A DNA stretch of 33,098 nt from Prevotella sp. (GCA_024692385.1 JAILMS010000093.1:1-33098); one strand, 5' to 3'; shown: positions 24,766 to 33,098, counted from the first letter of the stretch. A program made the numbers and translations. The notes: generated by a model not told the origin, from the letters alone.

Positions 24766-25836
24766 ATGAATCTAAACGACAAGCGTATCGCAGTATTGCT
24801 TTCAGGCGGTGTAGACTCCAGCGTTGTGCTCTATGAGCTGGTTCGCCAGGGATTACACCCAGACTGTTTCTATATTAAGATCGGTCCTGAGGAGGAAGAA
24901 GAGTGGGACTGCTCTTCTGAAGAGGACTTGGAAATGGCTACAGCTGTCAGCCACAAGTATGGTTGTAAGTTGGAGGTCATCGACTGCCACCATGAGTATT
25001 GGAATCAGGTAACGCAGTACACGATGGATAAAGTACGTGCTGGACTGACGCCAAACCCAGACGTCATGTGCAACCGTCTTATTAAGTTCGGCGCTTTCCA
25101 TGAGAAGCGTGGTCACGACTACGACCTCATCGCTACAGGCCACTATGCGACAACGGAAATAGACGATGAAGGAAGAAAGTGGCTTACCACAAGTCCCGAC
25201 CCCGTCAAGGATCAGACTGACTTTCTCGCACAGATCTACGACTGGCAATTGGAAAAGGCGCTATTCCCCATCGGTCATATGATGAAAGAAGAGGTACGCG
25301 AGATTGCTGAGCGAGAACACTTGGTCAATGCCAAGCGTAAAGACTCACAAGGCATTTGTTTTCTGGGCAAGATTAACTATAACGACTATCTGCGTCGCTA
25401 TTTAGGCGAGTTGCCCGGCGATGTGATAGAACTTGAAACGGGTAAACTCATCGGCAAACATAAAGGTCACTGGTTCCATACTATCGGACAGCGCAAAGGC
25501 ATGGGACTGGGTGGTGGACCGTGGTTTGTCGTCAAGAAAGATATCAAGCAGAATATCATCTATGTCTCTCACGGCTACGACCCTGAGACAGCCTACAAGC
25601 AAGACTTCCCCATCATGGCATTTCATAGCATCAACGGACAGCTACCGCCAACAGACATCACGTTGAAGATTCGCCATACGCCGGAATTTTTACCTGCACG
25701 TTTGGAGTCTATAGGTAACGGAAGCTACATTGTACATGCCACTGCACCGATTCATGGTGTTGCTCCTGGCCAGTTCTGTGTAGTCTATGATAATCGTCAC
25801 CATCGTTGCTATGGTAGTGGCGAAATTACCGTATAA
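24766..25836 (+). CDS. mnmA: tRNA-specific 2-thiouridylase MnmA
   Basis: MnmA makes the 2-thio group of U34 in tRNAs for Lys, Glu and Gln, using ATP and a relayed persulfide sulfur. The 356-residue protein has the PP-loop LLSGGVDSS near residue 15, the catalytic Cys102 in NPDVMCNRLIKFG, GHYATT, and the second Cys198 in SQGICFLG. These are followed by the IGQRKGMGLGGG stretch and the beta-barrel C-terminal part. It is the last gene of the frr-rsgA-mnmA operon. No convincing hairpin terminator follows. Confidence 0.95.
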   Translation: MNLNDKRIAVLLSGGVDSSVVLYELVRQGLHPDCFYIKIGPEEEEEWDCSSEEDLEMATAVSHKYGCKLEVIDCHHEYWNQVTQYTMDKVRAGLTPNPDVMCNRLIKFGAFHEKRGHDYDLIATGHYATTEIDDEGRKWLTTSPDPVKDQTDFLAQIYDWQLEKALFPIGHMMKEEVREIAEREHLVNAKRKDSQGICFLGKINYNDYLRRYLGELPGDVIELETGKLIGKHKGHWFHTIGQRKGMGLGGGPWFVVKKDIKQNIIYVSHGYDPETAYKQDFPIMAFHSINGQLPPTDITLKIRHTPEFLPARLESIGNGSYIVHATAPIHGVAPGQFCVVYDNRHHRCYGSGEITV

Positions 25837-25901
25837 TTATACGTTATATAGTACTTTTTGTAGGTAATTGACGTATTTTCTTCAAAATTCTTCTATTTTT
25901 G

Positions 25902-25932
25902 TTGGAAGAATAAGAAATAATTCATATCTTTG
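25902..25932 (+). promoter_or_regulatory. Bacteroidota-type promoter of the 35-codon gene
   Basis: TTGG (25902-25905), a 19-nt spacer and TATCTTTG (25925-25932). The expected start is near 25939, giving a 5' leader of about 68 nt. Confidence 0.7.
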
Positions 25933-26006
25933 TCGCGAAAATGAACAATTACGACGTTTAACTAAAACAAAATAATCAATAACTAAAAAATAAGGAGAAT
26001 AAAACT

Positions 26007-26114
26007 ATGAAGTCACAAAAGTTGATAATCAACCAAGAAGAGTACGAGGTGGACAACCAGTACAATGAAGAAGAATGTCGTCAACAAGACAATTCTAGCA
26101 TTTGGTATAACTAA
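26007..26114 (+). CDS. Small hypothetical protein of 35 residues
   Basis: I do not recognise this gene. The product begins MKSQKLIINQEEYEVDNQYN and ends SSIWYN. It is hydrophilic and acidic, rich in Glu, Gln and Asn, with one Cys and no signal peptide or membrane helix. Support for a real gene comes from its setting: a full -33/-7 promoter upstream, a perfect Shine-Dalgarno AAGGAG (25992-25997) nine bases before the ATG, and a strong hairpin terminator 21 bp after the stop. It is thus a self-contained transcription unit between mnmA and the next gene. A toxin-antitoxin, peptide-signal or regulatory-RNA role cannot be told apart. The transcript could also act as an RNA. Confidence 0.6.
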   Translation: MKSQKLIINQEEYEVDNQYNEEECRQQDNSSIWYN

Positions 26115-26134
26115 ATCTATTTAGAAAAAAATAG

Positions 26135-26173
26135 CCGCGCCACTAAAGAGTGAGCGCGGTTTTTTGTTTTTTT
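26135..26173 (+). terminator. Rho-independent terminator of the 35-codon gene
   Basis: CCGCGC-CACT, an AAAG loop, then AGTG-A-GCGCGG, followed by TTTTTTGTTTTTTT. The ten-pair stem has one bulged A. Confidence 0.88.
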
Positions 26174-26208
26174 ATCCTTTTATTCTTTTTCATCTTGTTT
26201 TTTTTCAC

Positions 26209-26216
26209 TACCTTTG
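26209..26216 (+). promoter_or_regulatory. Possible -7 box just before the hypothetical gene at 26221
   Basis: TACCTTTG lies four bases before the ATG; the -33 region is only T-rich. If real, transcription would start at about the start codon and the mRNA would be leaderless. Confidence 0.4.
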
Positions 26217-26220
26217 CCCT

Positions 26221-26823
26221 ATGAATAACACAAAATGGAGTGAGATTGTAATATTGGTCGATGCTGAATATGTTGATAAGGTTGCTTTCGACCTGACCGT
26301 AAACTTTGAGCGCATGCTGGGGCGCCGTATTCCACAGGCAGATATGGCCCAGTGGTTAGAGTGTGTTGCATTGGATGGCGGAGTAAGACCACAGTCGGCA
26401 GACACAGACGCTCAGACCTCTATTCAGGTGGTACTGATTCACGACAAAGGACACCAGCAGATGGACAATTTCCTGCCAGGACAATTCACCGACCTTGACG
26501 GCAAGGCTTTCAGCGGACAGTTGGGTGAGTTTCTCATCAGTTGCGTACAGGTGGAAGACATAGTCACCAAGGACGATCTATACATCGACTCTCTACAAGT
26601 CATTTCTAACGCTGCCGAGGTAAAACGACTGATGGTGATTGCCGACAGCGAACACATATATTATAAGGTACGCGAGGCGCTTCGACAAGCAGACCCCGAC
26701 AAACACATCACCGTCTTCACTATGCAGCCTATGACTAGCGGTAGTTTCCGCCAGGAGATATTGGGTTATTCACTAATGGCTGCTCTGGGCATCAAGTCGG
26801 AGGAGTTGAATGGAGCATCGTAA
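26221..26823 (+). CDS. Conserved hypothetical protein
   Basis: A soluble 200-residue protein without signal peptide. I recall close relatives in Bacteroidales genomes annotated as a domain of unknown function, but cannot confirm it here. The N-terminus IVILVDAEYVDKVAFDLTVNFERMLGRR and the later LMVIADSEHIYYKVREAL show acidic residues at strand ends. This distantly recalls NYN/PIN-type nuclease folds (Asp in ILVDAEY, Asp in VIADSE), a weak structural guess only. The ATG at 26221 is chosen; the frame is open upstream, but that part is the T-rich terminator tail. The carboxyspermidine dehydrogenase gene starts 36 bp downstream with no promoter box between. Confidence 0.75.
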   Translation: MNNTKWSEIVILVDAEYVDKVAFDLTVNFERMLGRRIPQADMAQWLECVALDGGVRPQSADTDAQTSIQVVLIHDKGHQQMDNFLPGQFTDLDGKAFSGQLGEFLISCVQVEDIVTKDDLYIDSLQVISNAAEVKRLMVIADSEHIYYKVREALRQADPDKHITVFTMQPMTSGSFRQEILGYSLMAALGIKSEELNGAS

Positions 26824-26859
26824 CAACATAATATCGAAAATAATAAAAATAATATAACT

Positions 26860-28098
26860 ATGGCAAGAGTATTAATGATTGGCGCAGGTGGCGTCGCTAC
26901 AGTGGCAGCGTTCAAGATTGCTCAAAACGCTGACGTATTTACAGAATTTATGATAGCCAGTCGCAGAAAGGCAAAGTGCGACAAAATTGTTGAGGACATC
27001 CACAAGGCTGGATACAAACTGGATATCAAAACAGCCCAGGTGGATGCTGACGACGTAGAGCAGCTGAAGGTCTTGTTCAATGACTACAAGCCTGAGTTGG
27101 TTATCAACCTCGCCCTTCCCTATCAAGACCTGACCATCATGGATGCGTGTCTGGCTTGCGGATGTAGCTATCTCGACACTGCCAACTACGAACCCAAAGA
27201 CGAGGCACACTTCGAGTACTCTTGGCAATGGGCTTATCGTGAGCGCTTCGAGAAGGCTGGTCTCACAGCCATCCTCGGTTGTGGTTTCGACCCAGGTGTT
27301 ACCAGCATCTATACTGCCTACGCTGCTAAGCACCACTTCAAAGAGATTCAGTATCTGGACATCGTCGACTGTAATGCAGGCGACCATCATAAGGCTTTCG
27401 CCACTAACTTCAACCCAGAGATTAACATCCGCGAGATTACCCAGAAGGGACTCTATTGGGAGAATGGTCAATGGGTAGAAACAGAGCCTCTGGAGATTCA
27501 CAAGGACCTCACCTACCCCAACATCGGTCCTCGCGACAGCTATCTGCTGCACCACGAGGAGATTGAGTCACTGGTCATCAACTATCCTACCATCAAGCGT
27601 GCTCGCTTCTGGATGACCTTTGGCCAGCAGTATCTGAAGCACCTCGAGGTCATTCAGAACATCGGCATGAGTCGTATCGACGAGATTGAATATGAGGCTC
27701 CATTGGCTGACGGTACAGGTACTGCCAAAGTTAAGATTGTTCCTCTGCAGTTCCTGAAGGCCGTACTGCCTAACCCACAGGATCTTGGCGAGAACTACGA
27801 AGGCCAGACCTCTATCGGCTGTCGCATCCGCGGTATCGGCAACGATGGCAAGGAGCATACCTATTATGTTTATAACAACTGCTCTCACCGTGCTGCTTAC
27901 GAGGAGACAGGTATGCAGGGTGTCTCTTACACTACTGGCGTTCCTGCTATGATTGGTGCAATGATGTTCTGTAAGGGTCTGTGGAAGAAACCTGGTGTTC
28001 ACAACGTCGAAGAGTTTGATCCCGATCCATTCATGGAGCAACTCAACAAGCAAGGTCTCCCTTGGTATGAGATTCACGATGGTGACCTGGAATTATAA
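26860..28098 (+). CDS. Carboxynorspermidine/carboxyspermidine dehydrogenase (saccharopine dehydrogenase family)
   Basis: A 412-residue NADPH enzyme that joins aspartate semialdehyde to putrescine or diaminopropane, giving carboxyspermidine or carboxynorspermidine. This is the first step of the alternative spermidine route used by gut Bacteroidota and Vibrio. It has the Rossmann start MARVLMIGAGGVATVAAFK and the family stretch LGCGFDPGVTSIYTAYAA. The saccharopine-reductase-type C-terminal domain contains VYNNCSHRAAYEE and YTTGVPAMIGAMM. The decarboxylase partner is not in the window. Within the saccharopine dehydrogenase family the carboxyspermidine type fits best by length and these motifs. 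recA starts 40 bp downstream without an obvious promoter. Confidence 0.88.
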   Translation: MARVLMIGAGGVATVAAFKIAQNADVFTEFMIASRRKAKCDKIVEDIHKAGYKLDIKTAQVDADDVEQLKVLFNDYKPELVINLALPYQDLTIMDACLACGCSYLDTANYEPKDEAHFEYSWQWAYRERFEKAGLTAILGCGFDPGVTSIYTAYAAKHHFKEIQYLDIVDCNAGDHHKAFATNFNPEINIREITQKGLYWENGQWVETEPLEIHKDLTYPNIGPRDSYLLHHEEIESLVINYPTIKRARFWMTFGQQYLKHLEVIQNIGMSRIDEIEYEAPLADGTGTAKVKIVPLQFLKAVLPNPQDLGENYEGQTSIGCRIRGIGNDGKEHTYYVYNNCSHRAAYEETGMQGVSYTTGVPAMIGAMMFCKGLWKKPGVHNVEEFDPDPFMEQLNKQGLPWYEIHDGDLEL

Positions 28099-28138
28099 TA
28101 AGACGTCGAAATAACGAAACAAAAATACAACAAAGAAT

Positions 28139-29164
28139 ATGGCAAAGAAAGAAGGAACAGAACAGCAGACTGCCCAACAGGAGAAGATGAAAGCTCTAAT
28201 GGCTGCAATGGCAAAGATCGAGAAGGACTTTGGCAAAGGTAGCATCATGAAGATGGGCGACGAGAAGATAGAAAACGTAGAAGTGATTTCCACAGGTTCG
28301 ATAGGTCTGAACGCTGCACTGGGTGTTGGCGGATATCCCAAAGGACGCATCATTGAAATCTATGGTCCGGAGTCATCAGGTAAGACAACATTGGCCATCC
28401 ACGCCATTGCCGAGTGTCAGAAGAATGGTGGCCTTGCCGCTTTCATCGATGCTGAGCATGCCTTCGACCGTTTCTATGCTGAGAAGTTGGGTGTAGACAT
28501 CGACAACCTCTACATGTCACAGCCTGACAATGGTGAGCAGGCTCTGGAGATTGCCGACCAGCTCATCCGTTCGTCAGCCATCGACCTCTTGGTTGTTGAC
28601 TCTGTCGCTGCCCTGACACCAAAAAAGGAGATTGAGGGCGACATGGGCGATTCAGCTGTTGGTCTGCATGCCCGTCTGATGTCACAAGCACTGCGCAAGC
28701 TGACAGGTACCATTGCCAAGACCAATACGACTTGTATCTTCATTAACCAGCTACGCGAGAAGATTGGTGTCATGTTTGGCAATCCTGAAACGACCACGGG
28801 TGGTAATGCCTTGAAGTTCTATGCCTCTGTTCGCCTGGATATCCGCAAGGTAACTGCTATCAAGGATGGTGACAACGTCATTGGTAACCAGGTACGTGTA
28901 AAGGTTGTTAAGAACAAGGTGGCTCCTCCTTTCCGTAAGACAGAGTTTGAGATTACATTCGGTGAAGGTATCTCAAAGATTGGTGAGATAGTAGAATTGG
29001 GTGTAGAATACGACATCATTCAGAAGAGCGGTTCATGGTTCTCTTACAATGGCACCAGACTTGCACAGGGACGCGATGCTGTGAAGGAACTGCTTAAAGA
29101 CAACCCCGAGCTCTGCGAAGAATTAGAAGGCAAGATTATGCAGGCCATCAATAACAAGGCATAA
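28139..29164 (+). CDS. recA: Recombinase RecA
   Basis: RecA forms ATP-dependent filaments on single-stranded DNA for homologous recombination and SOS induction. The 341 residues contain an N-terminal helix domain, Walker [10 protein letters not shown] (Lys82), [22 protein letters not shown] (Walker B and loop L1), [21 protein letters not shown] (loop L2) and the C-terminal DNA-binding domain ending [13 protein letters not shown]. There is no intein or truncation. No promoter box or SOS-type palindrome was seen in the 40 bp before it, so it may be read from the upstream gene. A strong terminator follows. Confidence 0.98.
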   Translation: MAKKEGTEQQTAQQEKMKALMAAMAKIEKDFGKGSIMKMGDEKIENVEVISTGSIGLNAALGVGGYPKGRIIEIYGPESSGKTTLAIHAIAECQKNGGLAAFIDAEHAFDRFYAEKLGVDIDNLYMSQPDNGEQALEIADQLIRSSAIDLLVVDSVAALTPKKEIEGDMGDSAVGLHARLMSQALRKLTGTIAKTNTTCIFINQLREKIGVMFGNPETTTGGNALKFYASVRLDIRKVTAIKDGDNVIGNQVRVKVVKNKVAPPFRKTEFEITFGEGISKIGEIVELGVEYDIIQKSGSWFSYNGTRLAQGRDAVKELLKDNPELCEELEGKIMQAINNKA

Positions 29165-29187
29165 CGCTATAGTCTTTCTCCATAAAG

Positions 29188-29224
29188 AAAACGCCCCGAC
29201 ATATTTGTCAGGGCGTTTCTTTTA
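29188..29224. terminator. Bidirectional terminator between recA and the BamE-like gene
   Basis: AAAACGCCC-CGACA, a TATT loop, TGTCA-GGGCGTTTCTTTT. The stem is about 11 pairs with one mismatch and has A-rich and T-rich flanks on both sides. Confidence 0.88.
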
Positions 29225-29245
29225 TGATGTTATTTGAGAGTATTC

Positions 29246-30679
29246 CTATTCAGAATGCATCGTCTCTAACGGTGTTAGCGGCTTAGTTTGAGTCTTGGTA
29301 TTAGAACTTTTACCACCACGACTCTTAGCCGAACGCTTATTCTTATTAGCATTCTTCACAGGCTCATCGCTAGCCTTGCGAGCTTTTGCCTGTGTGACAT
29401 AACCCTTCTCGTCAAACCATACGTCAAGAATCACATCGTTAGAGCGGGTATACAGCCACACTTCTCCACCTTCAGCATCGAAGGTTTTCTTGAAGGGTTC
29501 GCCCAATGCCAACTCTACCTCCTCCTTGGTCATATCTGCAATGACACGACCCTCACGAATAGCAGCACGCGACTCCTTGCTGGTATTACGAGCCTCACCC
29601 TCGCCCAAGCCAAAGAGATAGCCAAAGAAGTCTTCACGTGGACCACTGGCACCACCCGCAATATCATCCTCGTTGAACACCACATCTTTATAATAGACAC
29701 GGCGACTATCCGTCTCACGCATCGTCAGCGTATAGTATTTCGAGTTTCTTACGGGAGTAATTTCGTCAATGATAAAGCCCGTAAAGCGAGGCACCTTCAC
29801 ATCACGCACCTTACCAGAGCCCATACTGCTCATAGTAGCAATATATTTGGTATGAACGATCTTATTCAGATACTCTCTGACGTTCGACGATACTGTCATA
29901 TTGGCACCAAGGAACTCAAAGGAGCCAGCAAAGCTGTATTGGCTCGCATCGTAGAATCCGTCCTCACGCAGTCCACTATTGGTTCTTGACATTGCAACAT
30001 TCTGATAGAACTGGTGGCCATTCTCATCTTCTACAATAATCTTGACAGGGAATGCTCGGGTACCAACACCAATAGCCTTTACCGTTACCAGCATGTTCTT
30101 GGCGACTGTGATTTCTCTATAGCCGTCACCATCGTATTGCGTATCAACGCGGAACTTCTGCGTACGCGTCAGAAGTGGCTGATTCATCAGCAGCTCACGG
30201 GCTTTGTCGACATCACCCAGATAAGCCAACGTGGGTACACCTGACTTTGTATAGCAATATTCCTCAAACGTACCAAAAGGCTGTTCGTAATAATAGCTCT
30301 TTCCATCGTCCTCACAGGTAAAATTGATATGAACACGGCCATTTGACAACATACTATATCCTTGATATACCATAATACGATGGCGAAGCGTACCATTTCC
30401 GACTTCCTTTTTGGTTACAGCATCATGGAATGTATTGACCAACAGGTCATACTTATCTGGAACAACCATGAAGCGCATACCCTCCTTCCAGTCACACATA
30501 CTATAGTAGCGAAAGTTCTTTCCCATGAAGTCGGTAGGTTCTGCCTCGTCAGTGCTATGCTGATGAGCCTCTGTCTTTTCCTTCTTTACGCCTTTCGTTT
30601 TCACGATATACGGATTGTCCTGTGCCATAACAGTCGTCATGGCAAGTGCCATCCCTGCTATCAATAGTATTTTTTTCAT
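29246..30679 (-). CDS. Hypothetical exported protein with a BamE/SmpA-like C-terminal domain
   Basis: A 477-residue protein with a signal peptide (MKKILLIAGMALAMTTVMAQ) and no lipobox Cys, so probably periplasmic. The large middle part (about 50-360) is not recognised; it is rich in beta-strand-like stretches. Residues about 375-435 (IADMTKEEVELALGEPFKK, EVWLYTRSNDVILDVWFDEKGYV) resemble the SmpA/OmlA (BamE) fold, a small envelope domain that pairs with outer-membrane proteins. The tail of about 45 residues is Lys/Arg/Ser/Thr rich and probably disordered. It is a single-gene unit, convergent with recA and divergent from dnaK, with a possible -7 box at 30714-30721. Confidence 0.75.
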   Translation of the reverse strand: MKKILLIAGMALAMTTVMAQDNPYIVKTKGVKKEKTEAHQHSTDEAEPTDFMGKNFRYYSMCDWKEGMRFMVVPDKYDLLVNTFHDAVTKKEVGNGTLRHRIMVYQGYSMLSNGRVHINFTCEDDGKSYYYEQPFGTFEEYCYTKSGVPTLAYLGDVDKARELLMNQPLLTRTQKFRVDTQYDGDGYREITVAKNMLVTVKAIGVGTRAFPVKIIVEDENGHQFYQNVAMSRTNSGLREDGFYDASQYSFAGSFEFLGANMTVSSNVREYLNKIVHTKYIATMSSMGSGKVRDVKVPRFTGFIIDEITPVRNSKYYTLTMRETDSRRVYYKDVVFNEDDIAGGASGPREDFFGYLFGLGEGEARNTSKESRAAIREGRVIADMTKEEVELALGEPFKKTFDAEGGEVWLYTRSNDVILDVWFDEKGYVTQAKARKASDEPVKNANKNKRSAKSRGGKSSNTKTQTKPLTPLETMHSE

Positions 30680-30713
30680 GATGACGTATCTATAGTTCTA
30701 TGATTTAACGATG

Positions 30714-30721
30714 CAAAGATA
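30714..30721 (-). promoter_or_regulatory. Possible -7 box for the BamE-like gene
   Basis: On the minus strand TATCTTTG matches the -7 consensus, 34 nt before the start codon. The nearest TTTG (30745-30748) is 23 nt away, longer than usual. Confidence 0.5.
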
Positions 30722-30778
30722 GGAAAAAAAAATCATACTTGTGCCAAAATGTCACCATAATATTGAAAAAAATATTGT

Positions 30779-30795
30779 TTGGCATACGCTTTGCT
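30779..30795 (+). promoter_or_regulatory. Candidate sigma-54 (-24/-12) promoter for dnaK
   Basis: TTGGCATACGCTTTGCT matches the sigma-54 consensus YTGGCACGnnnnTTGCW at the GG and GC pairs with the exact ten-base spacing, and fully at TTGGCA and TTGCT; only the CG after GGCA differs. The predicted start near 30806 is about 39 nt before the ATG. No well-spaced TAnnTTTG promoter was found here; TACGCTTTG has one base too many. Confidence 0.45.
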
Positions 30796-30844
30796 ATCTT
30801 GCCACTGACAAATTATGCATATTAACAAATAAAAATATAAGATT

Positions 30845-32752
30845 ATGGGAAAGATTATTGGAATTGACTTAGGAACTACCAACAGCTGCGTTGCCGTATT
30901 CGAGGGCAACGAGCCAGTAGTAATCGCCAACAGCGAGGGCAAGCGTACCACGCCTTCTGTCGTTGGTTTTGTGGAGAATGGTGAGCGTAAGATTGGCGAC
31001 CCCGCCAAGCGTCAGGCTATCACCAACCCCAAGAACACAGTATACTCTATCAAGCGCTTCATGGGTGAGAACTGGCAGCAGACCGAGAAAGAGATTTCTC
31101 GCGTACCTTATTCTGTAGTCAATGAGGGTGGCTATCCTCGTGTTGACATCGATGGACGCAAATATACTCCACAGGAGATCAGCGCCATGGTGCTGCAGAA
31201 GATGAAGAAGACTGCCGAGGACTATCTCGGACAGGAGGTGACAGAGGCTGTGATCACTGTACCTGCCTACTTCTCTGACTCACAGCGCCAAGCTACTAAA
31301 GAGGCTGGACAGATTGCAGGTCTCGAGGTAAAGCGTATCGTGAACGAGCCTACAGCCGCTGCGCTGGCATACGGCGTTGACAAGGCCAACAAGGATATGA
31401 AGATCGCAGTGTTCGACCTGGGTGGTGGTACATTCGATATCTCTATCCTGGAGTTCGGTGGTGGCGTATTCGAGGTGCTCTCTACCAATGGTGATACACA
31501 CCTGGGTGGTGATGACTTCGACCAGGTAATCATCGACTGGCTGGTACAGGAGTTCAAGAACGATGAGGGCGCAAACCTCAAGGACGATCCGATGGCTATG
31601 CAGCGTCTGAAGGAGGCTGCCGAGAAGGCAAAGATCGAGCTGTCTTCTTCTACAAGCACCGAGATCAACCTGCCGTATATCATGCCGGTGGCTGGTGTGC
31701 CCAAGCACTTGGTGAAGACCTTGACACGTGCTAAGTTCGAGCAGCTGGCACATGATCTTATCCAGGCTTGTCTGGCTCCTTGTCAGAAGGCTATTGCTGA
31801 TGCCAAGCTGTCAACAGCCGACATCGATGAGGTGATCCTCGTGGGTGGTTCAAGTCGTATCCCTGCCGTGCAGACACTGGTAAAGAACTACTTCGGTAAG
31901 GAGCCTTCAAAGGGTGTGAACCCCGACGAGGTGGTGGCCGTAGGTGCTTCTATCCAGGGTGCTATCCTGAACAAGGAAGGTGGCGTGGGCGACATCGTAT
32001 TGCTCGACGTTACTCCGCTTACACTGGGTATTGAGACACTGGGTGGTGTGATGACTAAGCTCATCGAAGCTAACACAACCATTCCTTGCAAGAAGAGCGA
32101 GACCTTCTCTACCGCAGCCGACAACCAGACCGAGGTAACCATCCATGTACTGCAGGGTGAGCGTCCGATGGCTGCCCAGAACAAGTCAATCGGTCAGTTC
32201 AACCTCACCGGTATCGCTCCTGCACGCCGTGGTATTCCTCAGATCGAGGTAACCTTCGACATCGATGCCAACGGTATCCTCAAGGTATCTGCCAAGGATA
32301 AGGCTACCGGTAAGGAGCAGGCCATCCGCATCGAGGCTTCCAGCGGTCTTTCTCAGGATGAGATCAACCGTATGAAGGCTGAGGCTGAGCAGAATGCCGA
32401 GAACGACAAGCGTGAGCGTGAGCGCATTGACAAGATGAACCAGGCCGACTCGATGATCTTCCAGACCGAGACCTTCCTCAACGAGAATGGTGATAAGCTG
32501 GGTGCCGACAAGGCTAACGTTGAGGCTGCCGTACAGCAGTTGAAGGATGCCCACAAGAGTGGTGACACCACTGCCATCGACAACGCCATCAACAACCTCA
32601 ACCAGGTCATGCAGGCTGCCAGCGCCAAGATGTACCAGCAAGCTGGTCCTCAGCCGGGTGCCGACGCAGGTCAGCAGTACCAGGGCGGTCAGCAGACACA
32701 GTCAAATCCTAACGATGATGTTCAGGATGCTGACTTCGAGGAGGTAAAATAA
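30845..32752 (+). CDS. dnaK: Molecular chaperone DnaK (Hsp70)
   Basis: The main cytoplasmic Hsp70, using ATP to bind and release unfolded proteins with DnaJ and GrpE. The 635 residues are complete: [16 protein letters not shown] (phosphate 1), [15 protein letters not shown] (phosphate 2), [11 protein letters not shown] (adenosine site), the [13 protein letters not shown] start of the peptide-binding domain, the helical lid, a Gln/Gly-rich linker and the end [11 protein letters not shown]. grpE and dnaJ are not nearby. The leader lacks a CIRCE inverted repeat, but holds a sigma-54-like element. A clean terminator follows. Confidence 0.98.
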   Translation: MGKIIGIDLGTTNSCVAVFEGNEPVVIANSEGKRTTPSVVGFVENGERKIGDPAKRQAITNPKNTVYSIKRFMGENWQQTEKEISRVPYSVVNEGGYPRVDIDGRKYTPQEISAMVLQKMKKTAEDYLGQEVTEAVITVPAYFSDSQRQATKEAGQIAGLEVKRIVNEPTAAALAYGVDKANKDMKIAVFDLGGGTFDISILEFGGGVFEVLSTNGDTHLGGDDFDQVIIDWLVQEFKNDEGANLKDDPMAMQRLKEAAEKAKIELSSSTSTEINLPYIMPVAGVPKHLVKTLTRAKFEQLAHDLIQACLAPCQKAIADAKLSTADIDEVILVGGSSRIPAVQTLVKNYFGKEPSKGVNPDEVVAVGASIQGAILNKEGGVGDIVLLDVTPLTLGIETLGGVMTKLIEANTTIPCKKSETFSTAADNQTEVTIHVLQGERPMAAQNKSIGQFNLTGIAPARRGIPQIEVTFDIDANGILKVSAKDKATGKEQAIRIEASSGLSQDEINRMKAEAEQNAENDKRERERIDKMNQADSMIFQTETFLNENGDKLGADKANVEAAVQQLKDAHKSGDTTAIDNAINNLNQVMQAASAKMYQQAGPQPGADAGQQYQGGQQTQSNPNDDVQDADFEEVK

Positions 32753-32769
32753 CAAACAACATCTATAAT

Positions 32770-32806
32770 AAAATCCGTGTAGTCGAAAGATTACACGGAT
32801 TTTTTT
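32770..32806 (+). terminator. Rho-independent terminator of dnaK
   Basis: AAAATCCGTGTAGTC, a GAAA tetraloop, GATTACACGGATTTTTTT. The stem is long, with one mismatch and a clear T tract. Confidence 0.9.
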
Positions 32807-32820
32807 CAACTATTCATACT

Positions 32821-33098
32821 ATGAACAAGAAAGAACCGAATTACGAAACGATGCCGGAGCACTACACACTGTGCTTCAATGATGATTGTCCGTTGGCAGA
32901 TGACTGTCTTCACAGGTTGGCAACACGTAGCGGACGACAAAAAGATGAGTTGGTAACAGCAGTGAACCCCGTACGTTGCAATGGGAAATCATGTCGTCAT
33001 TTCAAACAAAACAAGGTGGTCACGTTGGCCTACGGCATGGTAGATTCGTTCCACGAGATTAAAGCGGATGATATAGCCGCACTGAGAAATACACTGAT
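32821..33098 (+). CDS. Cysteine-rich hypothetical protein, 5' part only
   Basis: The frame runs from the ATG at 32821 to the window end (92 codons) without a stop. It begins MNKKEPNYETMPEHYTLCFN and is not clearly recognised; it resembles a domain-of-unknown-function group found in Bacteroidales. Five cysteines lie in two groups, CFNDDCPLADDC and CNGKSC with RHF after it, spaced as for zinc or a small metal centre. There is no signal peptide. It begins after the dnaK terminator, so it needs its own promoter, but none is clear in the 15 bp between. Confidence 0.6.
   Translation, partial: MNKKEPNYETMPEHYTLCFNDDCPLADDCLHRLATRSGRQKDELVTAVNPVRCNGKSCRHFKQNKVVTLAYGMVDSFHEIKADDIAALRNTL

Noticed and set aside
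30785-30793. TACGCTTTG as the usual -7 box for dnaK
   Set aside because: It has three bases instead of two between TA and TTTG, although a TTG lies 19 bases upstream. It remains an alternative to the sigma-54 reading.
1-33098. tRNA genes, CRISPR arrays, insertion sequences, phage genes
   Set aside because: None was seen by eye; the only repeats are the short palindromes and the heptanucleotide arrays listed.

Overview
The window looks like a chromosomal segment of a Bacteroidales bacterium, most likely Prevotella or a close relative. The evidence is mixed GC content, repeated copies of the Bacteroidota promoter (TTTG or TTGG at -33, about 19-20 nt, TAnnTTTG at -7), weak Shine-Dalgarno use, and Bacteroidota-type versions of RmlB, Mrp, MATE, S8 peptidase and carboxyspermidine dehydrogenase. 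The assignment comes from reading the sequence; no database search was done. No rRNA, tRNA, CRISPR array, phage or transposase gene was seen.

Layout. (1) 1-4642, minus strand: MATE exporter, cytidylate-kinase-like protein, YfcE-like phosphoesterase, RmlB and the start of PurT (cut by the window edge). This run carries four copies of a short GC-rich interspersed palindrome, two of them translated as N-terminal tails. (2) 4759-7611, plus strand: exported subtilase, xseA and xseB, with 7-nt tandem repeat arrays on both sides of xseA that supply stop codons. (3) 7585-12117: a beta-barrel-like protein (minus) whose 3' end overlaps xseB, ilvE-trmB (plus), then a class A acid phosphatase (minus) beside a broken phosphate-porin-like gene (minus). 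(4) 12246-13349: mrp (plus). (5) 13352-23098, minus strand: about 9.7 kb of four consecutive membrane sensor-kinase genes in one apparent operon. (6) 23251-25836, plus: frr-rsgA-mnmA, packed almost without gaps. (7) 25902-29164, plus: a self-contained 35-codon gene with its own promoter, ribosome binding site and terminator, then a conserved hypothetical protein, carboxyspermidine dehydrogenase and recA. (8) 29246-30679, minus: exported protein with a BamE/SmpA-like end. (9) 30845-33098, plus: dnaK, preceded by a good -24/-12 (sigma-54-like) match, and the start of a cysteine-rich protein.

The most striking part is the four-kinase operon. In transcription order the H-box position reads Tyr, His, Tyr, His. 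Genes 1 and 3 have lost the phospho-accepting histidine (NMSYQIRTPL and NMSYEIRTPL), while genes 2 and 4 keep it (NMTHEIRTPL). Genes 1 and 3 resemble each other, and genes 2 and 4 resemble each other, so this looks like a duplicated pseudokinase-plus-kinase pair. The second pair also has a periplasmic solute-binding domain on each protein. None of the four has a receiver, HPt or DNA-binding domain, and no response regulator lies in the window. I infer obligate heteromeric sensors that signal to a partner encoded elsewhere.
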